From: Balneolaceae bacterium
GTDB lineage: Bacteria > Bacteroidota > Rhodothermia > Balneolales > Balneolaceae
Length of the DNA: 55,525 bases
NCBI GenBank assembly: GCA_020832285.1
Contig: JAFIFB010000012.1
Coordinates: 1 to 55,525, forward strand
Reading direction: 5' to 3'
In this document: positions 1 through 8,983 of the stretch, piece after piece
Layout: each line of letters opens with the position of its first letter
Position numbering within the stretch: position 1 is the stretch's first letter
Position numbers and translations under genes: made by a program
Notes under the pieces: model-generated
Databases searched by the model: none
What the model saw: the letters and a program-made list of their open reading frames with translations, nothing else
What the model was told of the DNA's origin: nothing

Positions 1-240
1 AATCGCCGGGGCGCGGTAATGCCCGCTTTTGAACTGCGTCAGCAGCTCCGGCAACCGTTCGGCCCGCTGCTCATTGTACTGGCTCCAGCTCAGCCCGTCC
101 ACTCCGGGTGCCCCTTTCTTATTCAGGGCATCCAGGCTTTCGGCCAGTAAAGCCACATCAATAAAGCTGTGCAGGTTCGTCAAAGGCTCATCGGGGTACG
201 CCCTCGCCCTTTCCGCTATATGTAAATCGAGGGTTGACAT
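1..240 (-). CDS. ltrA: group II intron reverse transcriptase/maturase, N-terminal part (runs off the left edge)
   Basis: Reading the minus strand from an ATG at 240 gives 80 codons open to the window edge. The translation includes KKGAPGVDGLSW, the classic N-terminal block (domain 0/1) of group II intron-encoded reverse transcriptases, followed by ERLPELLTQFKSGHYRAP, which matches the 'L...L..G.Y.P.P' stretch of the same family. The encoded protein would splice the intron RNA and drive retrohoming by target-primed reverse transcription. The rest of the gene (reverse transcriptase palm with YADD, X domain, any HNH endonuclease) lies outside the window, so intactness cannot be judged. The intron RNA immediately upstream supports the call. 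Confidence 0.85.
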   Translation of the reverse strand, partial: MSTLDLHIAERARAYPDEPLTNLHSFIDVALLAESLDALNKKGAPGVDGLSWSQYNEQRAERLPELLTQFKSGHYRAPAI

Positions 241-899
241 AGTGGTCAATGACTCTGGTTCATGTTATGTTTCTGAGTTACATGTCCACAAACAGGTGCC
301 CACTGCATGTCTCCATACAGAATTTTCCCTTCCCTGACAGATGGGTCTCGTGGAGTCAATTCCCCATCCTTCGACGGTACTATGGAGGCACTAAGACTGC
401 CTTCGCCCATCTCCTAACCTTCAGTTTCCCTCGGCTCGGATACCACTTGGTAACTGCTGATTCTTAACGCAACCCCGTCGGCAGTTGTCGACAGGCTTGC
501 CAGGGCAATTGATCAACCGGCTACCCTTTTTACCGGTTTGCTTCCAAGTGGAGACGTTAGGCTCTCCCAAGTTCCCATGGAAACCTCATGTGGGTTTGCC
601 CTGCTCTGGGACCCCGACCGTCATGCTACGACTCACCTTGTTAACGCCGTAACACTGCTGCTCCCGCTTAGGCTAACAACGAAAGCTCCAGCGAAAAGAA
701 ATATTTCGTGGCTCAATCACACGGCTTTCCCACTCCCTGTCTACGCTTCGTGCCAGCCTCTCGACTGACTACGCAAGACTCGGTTCCGGCTGCTGGTTAG
801 GCTTTACCGGATGGGATTTGGATACCCATAGGTTTCCTGCGAAAGGTTTCAAAGAACGTAAATTGCCAAATCCCCCTTTCATGGATTTACTTGGCGCAA
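241..899 (-). ncRNA. group II intron RNA, 5' part (domains I-III and start of IV)
   Basis: The minus strand upstream of the intron ORF has no gene but shows group II landmarks. A candidate 5' end TTGCGCC lies at about 899-893 (consensus GUGYG). A block rich in GGTAAAGCC, GCCGGAACCGAG and GGGAAAGCC resembles the domain I core, and CGAAGGCAGTC lies close to the ORF. The distance of about 650 nt from 5' end to ORF start is normal for bacterial introns. Exact boundaries and domain assignments are inferred by eye; a covariance-model search would settle them. The intron's 5' exon is the MITE-like element at 901-1168. Confidence 0.65.
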
Positions 900-900
900 T

Positions 901-1168
901 AACCCGCATTTCTCACAGAAAAAATCATGGAAAAATCTATTAATTTGATTATTAATGCCTTAGCCTACATTTTCAGCGATGGTGCCAAAAACACTCTGTC
1001 AGATGCTGCGCTCCGAGCGTAGCGATTCCCACGCAGTGAAATTGCCCGTGGGCTGTGTTGTCTCTGAAATGGCTTGCTCAACGTACTAAGGTACGTTTCC
1101 GCCACCATTTCCTCCCGACTGCCGTCGGGATTGCCCACAACCAAATTTCTTGGTGAGAAATGCGGGCT
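901..1168. mobile_element. MITE-like element with 14-bp terminal inverted repeats
   Basis: A perfect inverted repeat CCCGCATTTCTCAC (903-916) / GTGAGAAATGCGGG (1153-1166) encloses about 265 bp with no transposase. Inside are a 31-codon reading frame from 930 and several palindromes, e.g. TCCCGAC/GTCGGGA at 1113-1130 and ACGTAC/GTACGT at 1081-1096. The outermost bases (ATAA / CTAA) could be a short target duplication including TAA. The last 29 bp recur with one mismatch at 19733-19761, and a degenerate match to the left end lies at 6801-6825. Non-autonomous transposon is the best reading; the parent IS family is not identified from sequence alone. Confidence 0.55.
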
Positions 1169-1329
1169 AACACCCTTCGTTCTATAAAGTAACAGGCAGG
1201 AAAGTCGAGAAATTAATTTTAAAGTTTTACGGCCTTAAATCGTTTGGCGGGAATACCCGTTTTTCGAACCTTTCCTGTTGACTGTCTACTGGTAAAGTTG
1301 TAAAGTTAGCGGAATAAACTTCTGGTATC

Positions 1330-4300
1330 ATGAAATTTACACCTTTTCGAATCACGCTCATCTATATCTTGTTTGCTCTGCTTTGGATATCCACGAACGA
1401 CCATATTCTTGGGTGGTTTTCTCAAGATCTGGTGCAGCTATCAAGCATGCAGACCGCAAAAGGAATTATTTATATAAGTATAACGGCAGGCGCTCTGTAC
1501 TGGATGGTTAAAAGTTACACAACTTCACTCGACAGAGAGCAGGAGCTCCAAAATAAAATCATGGAAACGATTCCTGTAATGTTAACCATTTACAGGCCAG
1601 ATATTTCCGATTTTTCTGTAAACAGAGAGTTTGAGCAAATAGTCGGCTGGAAAAATGAAGATTTGTCCTCGGTTAATCTCATGGAAAAGGTTTACCCCGA
1701 CAAGGAGTATAGAGAAATGGTCAGCCGTTTCATGCAAAGTCTTGATGGAAGATGGAAAGATATTGAAATTATCACCAAAAGCGGAAAGAAAATTCAAACC
1801 GCATGGACGAATATCCGCCTCTCGGATGACACACAGATTGGTATCGGGATCGATATAACAGAGCGGAAAAAAATTGAAGAGCAGCTAAAACATAAAGAAG
1901 AGTGGCTCCAGCTCACGACCACCAGTTCTAATGTTGGTATGTGGGAGTGGGACCCGCAATCGGGTGAAACGGTTTTTGACGAGGTTTGGGCAAATCTTGT
2001 AGGTTACACTCTGGATGAACTTCAGCCTATAAGCATCGAAACCTGGAATTCTTTGGTACATCCTGATGACCTAAAAATATTTATCAAGGAAGTTGAGCGA
2101 TACTTTGCCGGCGAGACGCCTATCTATGAATGTGAAATTCGAATGAGACACAAAGAGGGACATTGGGTGTGGATTCTGGACCGTGGCCGGACCGTGGAAT
2201 GGAATGAAGAAGGCCAGCCTGTAAAGATGGTTGGAACTCACGTTGACATCACCTACAGAAAAAATATTGAAGCCCGGCTTGAAGAAGAAAAACAACGCTT
2301 TAAAATCACATCGAGTCTTGTTAGTGATCTTATTTATGATCACGATATAAAGAGAAATGAAACCTGGTGGAGTGACGGTATCACCTCAGTTTTTGGCTAT
2401 CCGCCTGAAACTGTTGCTGAAAATAAAAATATATGGTCGGAACAGGTTCACCCGGATGAACGGGAAAAAATGATCAGAAAATTCCAGGATTCTTTACATG
2501 GGGACTCTAATCTTTGGGAAGCTGAATACAGGGTACTGACCCACAATAAACAGGAAAAATATGTTAAAGAAAAAGGGTTTATCCTAAGAAACAGCCATGG
2601 TGAAGCTGTTCGTGTAATCGGCTCCATTATTGACCTGACAGATGAACTTCAAAACAAAGAGTTTTTAGAGTACCATGCTAACCTTCTCCGTGAAGTGTCG
2701 GATGCTGTGATTTCCACAGATAAACAATTCATTATCAAAAGCTGGAATAAAGCCGCAGAAAAAACCTATGGATGGACACGTGAAGAGGCAATCGGTAAAA
2801 AATTAAACTCACTGATTACTACAACTTATGATGACATAACTGAAGAAGAAGCTCTCCGGCAACTGATGGATATGGGAGAGTGGGGCGGTGAAGTAATCCA
2901 GGAAACAGAACATGTAAACAAACGGAATATTCTTAGTTCTATACGCCTTTTACGAAACAGTGATGGAAAGATGACAGGCGTTGTTGCAATAAACAGGGAT
3001 ATCACAGAACGTATTGAGGTAGAAAAAGAGAACCGCCTGCTGGCCGACCTCTTCATTCACTCAAACACAGGCCAATCGGTAAGTAATCACAATACCAACA
3101 AAATGGAGAGGGTAAATCAGGCTTTTGCAAGTATGTGCGGTTACGAAAACCAGGAAATACCCGGACTTGATGTTGATGATTTCTACCCTGATTCTGTGAA
3201 AAACCATCAAAAAAAACAAATTCAAAAACTTTCAGATACCGGACAAGCCACATTTGAATCGATCTTGAAACGAAAGGATGGCTCTACATTTCCCGCTCTT
3301 ATCACTCTTTCACTTGTCCAGGAAAAATATACTAATAAGAAATACAGAATCAGCACTGTACAGGACATCACTATTTTAAAAGAGCAGCAGTATGAACTCC
3401 AAAAAAACCGTGACAGGCTGCTCCAGGCGCAGGAACTGGCCAGGCTTGGTTACTGGACTCTGGAGATGGATACCCGAAAATTGTGGTGGTCTGATATTGT
3501 CTATGATATTTACAGACAAGATATCGATTCATTCGAGCCATCCCTCGAAAAATACCTTGAAATCACACATCCCGACGACTTTGAAAAGGTTCAGCAGTCC
3601 ATTTATAATAATCTAAGCGGAAGTACAGTTTCCTTTGAATTGACTCACAGAATTGTTCATTCAGAAAATAAAACAGGGTTTGTTCAGGTTCTTGGCGAGA
3701 AGGTTTTTGATGACGCAGCTGGAAAAGAGATAATTCGCGGATCGGTACTTGATATTACAGAACTTAAGCAAATTGAAAAACAACTCGAAGAGGAACAGCA
3801 ACGGTTTGAAATTGCAGCTAATATAACCAGTGATGTTGTGTGGGAATGGAATCCTGCCCGTAAAACAATTTGGTGGGGAGATGGCATTGAAAACGTACTT
3901 GGCTATACAAAAAAAGATTACGAAAATAATCCCGACTTCTGGCCAAATCATATCTTACATGAAGACCGGGAGCGCGTGGTTTCCAGCATGATAGCTGCGG
4001 AACACTCCGAAAAATCTACATGGACAGAAGAATATACCTTTTTTGCTGCTGACGGCAGTAAACGAAAAATTAAGGATTCCGCACTAATTCTGAGAAACAG
4101 CAGGGGGGATGTCATCCGAATTATCGGTGCTATGGTAGATCAAACCAAAGAGATTGAGTACCAGGAGGAGCTGCGAAAACAGAGTTACAAGTTTGAAATG
4201 ATTGCAAACAGCTCAAACGATGTACTTTACGATTGGAATCTTGAATCTGACAATGTTTGGTGGAGCGACGGTTGGGAAAGCCGGTTTCACTTTAACGAAC

Positions 4301-5556
4301 AGGAAATAAAAACAACTTATAATTGGTGGTTATCAAGAATTCATCCTGATGACAGGGATAAAGTACAGAAAAGCCTCAAAAAAGCTGCAGCATCTGATAA
4401 CGGACACTGGATTGAACACTATAAACTTCTGAACGGCAAGAATGAATATTCTGTGGTTGTTGATAAAGGTTACTTTTTAAAGGACAAAGACGGAAAAAAT
4501 GAAATTATGGTTGGTGCTATTGCAGATATTACTGCCGATGTAAGAGCCAAAGAAGAACTAAAAGCCTCAGAAGAGCAATACAGGCTTCTGTTTAAACAAA
4601 ATCCTATTCCAATGTGGATTTACAACCCTGAAACCCTGCGATTTTCTACAGTAAACGATGCAGCACTCAGAAAATACGGATACAGCCATGATGAAATGCT
4701 GGAAATGACTATCCTCGATATCCGGCCACAATCCGAAATTGAAGATGCAAGCCGGGAAGAAAAACTTAATAAGGACCGTTCAAAACCATCCTTCAAAGAG
4801 TGGACCCATTTAACGAAAGACGGGGAAAAGCTCATTGTTGAAGTCTCATCTTCAGAAATTGCTTATAAAGGTAAAAATCAGCGATTGGTAATTGCTCATG
4901 ATATCACAGAACAGCGCCTGGCCGAAGAGCGTGCTATCAGTGCAATTATTGAAGGTGAAGAGCGCGAAAGGCAGCGTATTGCTAAAGAACTCCACGATGG
5001 CCTTGGACAGTATCTTTCGGCTTCTAACATGAATCTAAGGTCCGTTTATGAAGATATGCCGAAAATCCCGGATGAATTATCAAATGTTTTTAAAACCGGC
5101 CTCGATTTTCTTAACCACGCGATCTCTGAAACTCGAAGTATATCACAGAACCTGCTTCCCAAGGCCATACAAGATTATGGCCTTGAACTTGCTGCAGAGT
5201 CCCTTGTTAACCACTTGCAAAAAAACAGCAGCATCCGGTTCTTTTTTTACAAAAATATGGATGGTGTGGTAATTCCGGATAAAGTTCAGATTAATCTCTA
5301 CCGTATTTTACAGGAAGCACTGAATAATGCCATACGACACGGAAACCCTGAAAAAATTGAAATTCAACTTGTATATTCGAACGGAGAAATCCTTATGACA
5401 ATTGAAGATAATGGTGTCGGTTTTGATACGTCTAAAAACAGTTCGGGGATTGGAATAAGAAGCATGAAAACAAGAGTTGGGGCTATGTCAGCAAATATAG
5501 ATATTGTGAGCAACAAAAACAGGGGCACCAGTATTTCTGTTGTCGTTCCGGTTTAA
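1330..5556 (+). CDS. multi-PAS membrane sensor histidine kinase (NarX/DesK type, HisKA_3)
   Basis: 1408 aa. Two membrane helices (about residues 7-23 and 45-63) separated by a short loop are followed by nine consecutive PAS/PAC modules of about 120 residues (roughly 75-1190). Several are of the PAS_3 type with HPDD/HPDE and the closing 'DIT(E/D)' motif. The C-terminus is a HisKA_3 dimerisation domain with the H-box RIAKELHDGLGQ (phosphoacceptor His1222) and an HATPase_c domain (NNAIRHG, DNGVGFD, GIGIRSMKTR). It should autophosphorylate and pass phosphate to the regulator encoded 17 bp downstream. The stimulus is unknown; the tiny extracytoplasmic loop points to intracellular sensing by PAS domains. 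The number of PAS modules is unusually high. Confidence 0.95.
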   Translation: MKFTPFRITLIYILFALLWISTNDHILGWFSQDLVQLSSMQTAKGIIYISITAGALYWMVKSYTTSLDREQELQNKIMETIPVMLTIYRPDISDFSVNREFEQIVGWKNEDLSSVNLMEKVYPDKEYREMVSRFMQSLDGRWKDIEIITKSGKKIQTAWTNIRLSDDTQIGIGIDITERKKIEEQLKHKEEWLQLTTTSSNVGMWEWDPQSGETVFDEVWANLVGYTLDELQPISIETWNSLVHPDDLKIFIKEVERYFAGETPIYECEIRMRHKEGHWVWILDRGRTVEWNEEGQPVKMVGTHVDITYRKNIEARLEEEKQRFKITSSLVSDLIYDHDIKRNETWWSDGITSVFGYPPETVAENKNIWSEQVHPDEREKMIRKFQDSLHGDSNLWEAEYRVLTHNKQEKYVKEKGFILRNSHGEAVRVIGSIIDLTDELQNKEFLEYHANLLREVSDAVISTDKQFIIKSWNKAAEKTYGWTREEAIGKKLNSLITTTYDDITEEEALRQLMDMGEWGGEVIQETEHVNKRNILSSIRLLRNSDGKMTGVVAINRDITERIEVEKENRLLADLFIHSNTGQSVSNHNTNKMERVNQAFASMCGYENQEIPGLDVDDFYPDSVKNHQKKQIQKLSDTGQATFESILKRKDGSTFPALITLSLVQEKYTNKKYRISTVQDITILKEQQYELQKNRDRLLQAQELARLGYWTLEMDTRKLWWSDIVYDIYRQDIDSFEPSLEKYLEITHPDDFEKVQQSIYNNLSGSTVSFELTHRIVHSENKTGFVQVLGEKVFDDAAGKEIIRGSVLDITELKQIEKQLEEEQQRFEIAANITSDVVWEWNPARKTIWWGDGIENVLGYTKKDYENNPDFWPNHILHEDRERVVSSMIAAEHSEKSTWTEEYTFFAADGSKRKIKDSALILRNSRGDVIRIIGAMVDQTKEIEYQEELRKQSYKFEMIANSSNDVLYDWNLESDNVWWSDGWESRFHFNEQEIKTTYNWWLSRIHPDDRDKVQKSLKKAAASDNGHWIEHYKLLNGKNEYSVVVDKGYFLKDKDGKNEIMVGAIADITADVRAKEELKASEEQYRLLFKQNPIPMWIYNPETLRFSTVNDAALRKYGYSHDEMLEMTILDIRPQSEIEDASREEKLNKDRSKPSFKEWTHLTKDGEKLIVEVSSSEIAYKGKNQRLVIAHDITEQRLAEERAISAIIEGEERERQRIAKELHDGLGQYLSASNMNLRSVYEDMPKIPDELSNVFKTGLDFLNHAISETRSISQNLLPKAIQDYGLELAAESLVNHLQKNSSIRFFFYKNMDGVVIPDKVQINLYRILQEALNNAIRHGNPEKIEIQLVYSNGEILMTIEDNGVGFDTSKNSSGIGIRSMKTRVGAMSANIDIVSNKNRGTSISVVVPV

Positions 5557-5573
5557 AACAAAACACTCAAATA

Positions 5574-6233
5574 ATGGCAAATATAAAAATCCTACTGGCT
5601 GATGATCATAAAATTGTAAGAGACGGCATTAAACTTATGCTTGAATCTCAGCCCGGTATCGAAGTTGTAGCTGAAGTCAGCAATGGAAAAGAGGCTCTTG
5701 AAATTCTTAATGATACGCTCATCGATCTTGTAGTGATGGATATTAACATGCCCGAAATGGACGGTATCACGGCCACTAAAGAGATTAAGGAAAAATATAA
5801 AGATATTAAAGTACTTGCCTTAACAATGAGTAATGATGATCTGCATATCCGCCAAATGATCCAGGCCGGAGCTTCGGGTTATATCATGAAAAGTGCCGGA
5901 CGAAACGAACTCAAAGATGCTATTATGACGATTGTAGATGGCAAGCATTACTTCAGTGATGAAGCTACTCACAGTATTATGATGGATTTGGTAAAAGGGA
6001 AAGGCAAGTCCTCATCGTCTGAACTTGTTCATATTACCGACAGGGAACTCGAAATCCTGGAACTTATCATCAAAGAGTTCACAAATCAGGAGATTGCAGA
6101 AAAACTCTTTATAAGTTCGCGAACTGTAGATGCCCACCGAAGGAATCTGCTTCAAAAAACGGGAGCCCGAAATACCGCCGGACTTGTGAAATATGCGTTC
6201 CAGAACAACATCATATCACCAAGTGATGAATAA
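5574..6233 (+). CDS. NarL/FixJ-type response regulator (REC + LuxR HTH)
   Basis: 219 aa. The receiver domain (1-120) has the acidic pair D10-D11, phosphoacceptor D56 in VVMDINMPEMDG, the TMS motif near residue 86 and the MKSAG lysine. The C-terminal LuxR-type helix-turn-helix (about 150-212) contains TDRELEILELI and NQEIAEKLFISSRTVDAHR. It is a DNA-binding transcription regulator, cognate to the HisKA_3 kinase encoded directly upstream (17-bp gap, same strand), a standard NarXL-like pairing. Target genes are unknown. All receiver key residues are intact. Confidence 0.95.
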   Translation: MANIKILLADDHKIVRDGIKLMLESQPGIEVVAEVSNGKEALEILNDTLIDLVVMDINMPEMDGITATKEIKEKYKDIKVLALTMSNDDLHIRQMIQAGASGYIMKSAGRNELKDAIMTIVDGKHYFSDEATHSIMMDLVKGKGKSSSSELVHITDRELEILELIIKEFTNQEIAEKLFISSRTVDAHRRNLLQKTGARNTAGLVKYAFQNNIISPSDE

Positions 6234-6357
6234 CCGCCACTTCCTTCGTTATTTATAATACTACTTACCTGATTACGCCTTTTTACGTATTTGTTACATG
6301 GAAAAATACGCTCTAAAACCTATATCGTAAAAATATTACTGTTCTTAGATTTATATT

Positions 6358-6768
6358 ATGGATAGTAATACACATAATATCAGCATAATCTCGGACCAAA
6401 AAGTACGAGCCCGTATCATTCAAAATCTGATCCAAAAAGGGTTTGACCCTAAGGTTACAGTTACTGTTGTAGGTTCAGAAGATTATAATATAATGTATGG
6501 TGAATTTGATAAGCATCTCATTCTTGTAGATTTGATTAGTATTGAAAAGCCCTCCCGTCAGCTTATAAAAGAGATCAGAGAAACGATGCCCGGAGTGAAA
6601 ATTATCGCTCTTCATATCTACCGCTCACTTATACTGGTAAAACCATTATATGACATGGGAATTAATGGTTACGTCTACTACGAGCCAAGCCGTAAAGAGT
6701 TAATGCAGGCCATTCATTCTGTCTTTGGCGGGAACAATTACAAGCCTGAATACCTGATCCATAAGTAA
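6358..6768 (+). CDS. degenerate stand-alone receiver-like protein
   Basis: 136 aa with the alternating beta/alpha pattern of a CheY-like receiver but no output domain. The phosphoacceptor position is kept (D58 in LILVDLIS). The usual acidic pair is replaced by SDQ, the conserved Thr/Ser by His (IIALHIY), and the conserved Lys by YYEPS. It lies 124 bp behind the LuxR-type regulator on the same strand. It is probably a phosphorylation-independent or atypical receiver that binds the neighbouring signalling proteins. Function is inferred from fold pattern only. Confidence 0.7.
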   Translation: MDSNTHNISIISDQKVRARIIQNLIQKGFDPKVTVTVVGSEDYNIMYGEFDKHLILVDLISIEKPSRQLIKEIRETMPGVKIIALHIYRSLILVKPLYDMGINGYVYYEPSRKELMQAIHSVFGGNNYKPEYLIHK

Positions 6769-7250
6769 AAACACCTAAGGGCATTCAAGAGAGCTTTTTA
6801 GCCCGAATATCTCACAGTAAAAATTCTAAACAAACTATAAATTGTTGATATATAATGCTTTATGATCCAAATTTTTTTCCTATGGAAATAACACCCTCTT
6901 TTTCTACGACATTTCCCCCTCACCTTCGTTGAATCTAAAACGAAAAAAGTTCAGAACCGGTTTCTGTAGCTATACATTGAGTTAATGAACATTTTTGACA
7001 GAAAAAGGGCTTAATTGATGTAAATAAACTTCTATCCAAAGATTCTGCTAATAGCTCCGAATCGATAAAACATATGCTGATAAAAACATTGTTCAATCAA
7101 ATTGAAGGAGCGTCAATTCTTCCAAAAAAGAATCCGGAATATCTGCTCTTCAGTGTTGATAAAACTGATTTCACCAGAGACACCAGCAAAACCATTGATA
7201 CTTAATGCAAAAGCATCCAAACCCAAATTGACACTTTTACGGATTAACTA
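6769..7250. other. intergenic stretch, about 480 bp
   Basis: Apart from the possible kinase remnant at 6999-7205, this gap holds an AT-rich segment with no gene. At 6801-6825 is a sequence (GCCCGAATATCTCACAG) resembling the inverted-repeat end of the element at 901-1168, with about four mismatches in 25. No terminator hairpin was recognised. Confidence 0.5.
6999..7205 (+). pseudogene. possible remnant of a histidine-kinase C-terminus
   Basis: An open frame of 68 codons without a good start codon (only an internal ATG at 7074) encodes KHMLIKTLFNQIEGA followed by a short strand-rich tail ending at TAA 7203-7205. The pattern recalls the last helix and strand of HATPase_c domains (LGLxLVxxLVxQLxG...). 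It sits directly upstream of a receiver gene, where a kinase would be expected. It could instead be a chance ORF or a small unrelated peptide; the resemblance is weak. Confidence 0.25.
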
Positions 7251-7613
7251 ATGAAAATATTGATTATAGAAGATGATGCCATACAGGCACTGAGTCTTGA
7301 AATGATCATCAAAAAAACAGGTATTAAAGAAATAAAAAAAGTTCACGATGCTGGTGAAGCACTGGATGTAATCGCACAATACAAACCTGACCTAATGTTT
7401 GTTGATATCAATCTCAGTTCATCAATTTCAGGAATTGATATTGTTAAAAAAGCTCAAGAAGAAAGTGAGGTTTCAGTCGTTTATATTACCGGAAACTCAG
7501 ACAGCACCTATCGAAAAAAGGCCGAACAGACTCAATTTATTGATTACTTAATCAAGCCTGTGCACCCTAAAGTTCTCGAAAATCTAATTGCTAAAGAAAT
7601 GTCCTTAAACTAA
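7251..7613 (+). CDS. stand-alone response regulator receiver (CheY-like)
   Basis: 120 aa consisting of one receiver domain. Key residues are present: acidic pair E7-D8-D9, phosphoacceptor D52 (LMFVDINL), Thr in VVYITGNSD and Lys in YLIKPVHP. It has no DNA-binding or enzymatic output. It is followed after 26 bp by the GAF histidine kinase on the same strand, so it is likely that kinase's phosphorylation partner or a relay element. Its YITGN...KP pattern is shared with the separate receiver at 25960-26334. Confidence 0.9.
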   Translation: MKILIIEDDAIQALSLEMIIKKTGIKEIKKVHDAGEALDVIAQYKPDLMFVDINLSSSISGIDIVKKAQEESEVSVVYITGNSDSTYRKKAEQTQFIDYLIKPVHPKVLENLIAKEMSLN

Positions 7614-7639
7614 TTCATTTTTCTTAATAAGTATGGTAT

Positions 7640-8854
7640 ATGAAACCTAAAAATGAACTGTTCCGCATTCAGGCTCTTCGGTCCTATCAAATTAATGGTG
7701 TTGAATCTTCAGTAGAGTTTGATGACCTTACTGCACTTGCGGCATCCATCTGTGAAGCTCCCATGGCCAATATCAACCTTATTGATGAAGAAGAACAATG
7801 GACCAAATCAGTTTTTGGAGCTTCTGATAGTATCAGGAGAATGCCAAGATCTGAATCGGTTTGCCAGTACACCATACATGAAAATGTTCTGTTTGAGGTT
7901 CCCGACCTTACCAAAGACGACCGCTTCAAAAACCTGCCTTATGTAAAGGACAAACCATTTATTACTTATTATCTCGGTGCCCCGCTTGTTGACCCCAGTG
8001 GTAATATCATAGGTGTATTGTGCGTGCTTGATTATAAACCACGGAAAATGAGTAAGAAACAGAAACACCAGCTAAAAATACTGGCCAGACAGGTAATGGC
8101 TCATTTTGAATTAAAAAAGCAGAACGCCGAACTTCATGAGCTGAATAAACATAAATTAAATCTCATGAAGATTCTCAGTCATGATATCCGCTCTCCCCTT
8201 GGCGGAATTATCGGAATGAGTTCGCTCCTCATGGAAACCACAGAATTTAAAGATCCGGAAACCAGGCAGTTATTACTGCTTCTTTCTCAGTCAGCACGCC
8301 AAATGAATGTTATGGTTAATGATATTCTGAATTATACCATTATGGATTCTAAGGGCTTTTCGCTAAACCTGAAGGAAACCGACCTATTCTATATCATTGA
8401 GCATGTTGAGAAGCTTTATAAACCAACAGCTGACCTCAAAAAAATCAATCTCGATTTTCAAATAAAAAATGTGGCTCGTTATCTCCTTCTCGACCCTGAA
8501 AAGTTCGAACAGATTCTTGGAAATCTCATTTCAAATGCCATAAAATTTACACACGAAGGCGGGTATGTTGAAATTATCTTTGAGCTGGATAAAAACGGTC
8601 AGCTATTGCTAACCGTCCGTGATAATGGAATCGGCATGACCAATGAAATGTTATCAGGCCTGTTTAAAATGGATTCTTCATACGAAAGACCGGGTACTAC
8701 CGGAGAAAAGAGTACTGGTCTTGGTTTATCCATCATCAAGCATTTTACCGACTTGCACAACGGCACAATCTCTGTAAACAGCAAGCCCGGTTCCGGTACA
8801 GAATTTATTATTCGATTTCCCATTACCAATGAATCTGAAGCAAATATTCTTTAA
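7640..8854 (+). CDS. soluble GAF-domain sensor histidine kinase
   Basis: 404 aa without membrane segments. Residues about 25-155 form a GAF domain (CxY(T)IHE...PDLTKDDRF...YLGAPLVDPSG...GVLCVLD), as in bacterial kinases sensing small ligands or redox state. HisKA follows, with H-box LSHDIRSPLGG (His181). HATPase_c has NLISNAIKFT, DNGIGM and TGLGLSIIKHF. The class is HisKA, unlike the HisKA_3 kinase at 1330-5556. It shares an operon-like arrangement with the upstream receiver gene (26-bp gap). The ligand is unknown. Confidence 0.93.
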   Translation: MKPKNELFRIQALRSYQINGVESSVEFDDLTALAASICEAPMANINLIDEEEQWTKSVFGASDSIRRMPRSESVCQYTIHENVLFEVPDLTKDDRFKNLPYVKDKPFITYYLGAPLVDPSGNIIGVLCVLDYKPRKMSKKQKHQLKILARQVMAHFELKKQNAELHELNKHKLNLMKILSHDIRSPLGGIIGMSSLLMETTEFKDPETRQLLLLLSQSARQMNVMVNDILNYTIMDSKGFSLNLKETDLFYIIEHVEKLYKPTADLKKINLDFQIKNVARYLLLDPEKFEQILGNLISNAIKFTHEGGYVEIIFELDKNGQLLLTVRDNGIGMTNEMLSGLFKMDSSYERPGTTGEKSTGLGLSIIKHFTDLHNGTISVNSKPGSGTEFIIRFPITNESEANIL

Positions 8855-8983
8855 TTCTGCACCCTCACAACAATAAATCAAAAATATTTTAGCATTCAAA
8901 TATTACCCTTACATTTAAGAATTAAGAATCGTTAGAATTTTGAATGGCGGGATGTGCCACAATTAAAAAAAGAGAAGATAGAA

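Noticed and set aside
29-768. Three plus-strand reading frames (102, 72 and 76 aa) at the left edge
   Set aside because: They are antisense to the group II intron ORF or to its structured RNA and show no protein family pattern.
930-1022. 31-codon frame inside the MITE-like element (MEKSINLIINALAYIF...)
   Set aside because: Too short and unmatched; perhaps the start of a lost transposase, but there is no evidence beyond the reading frame.
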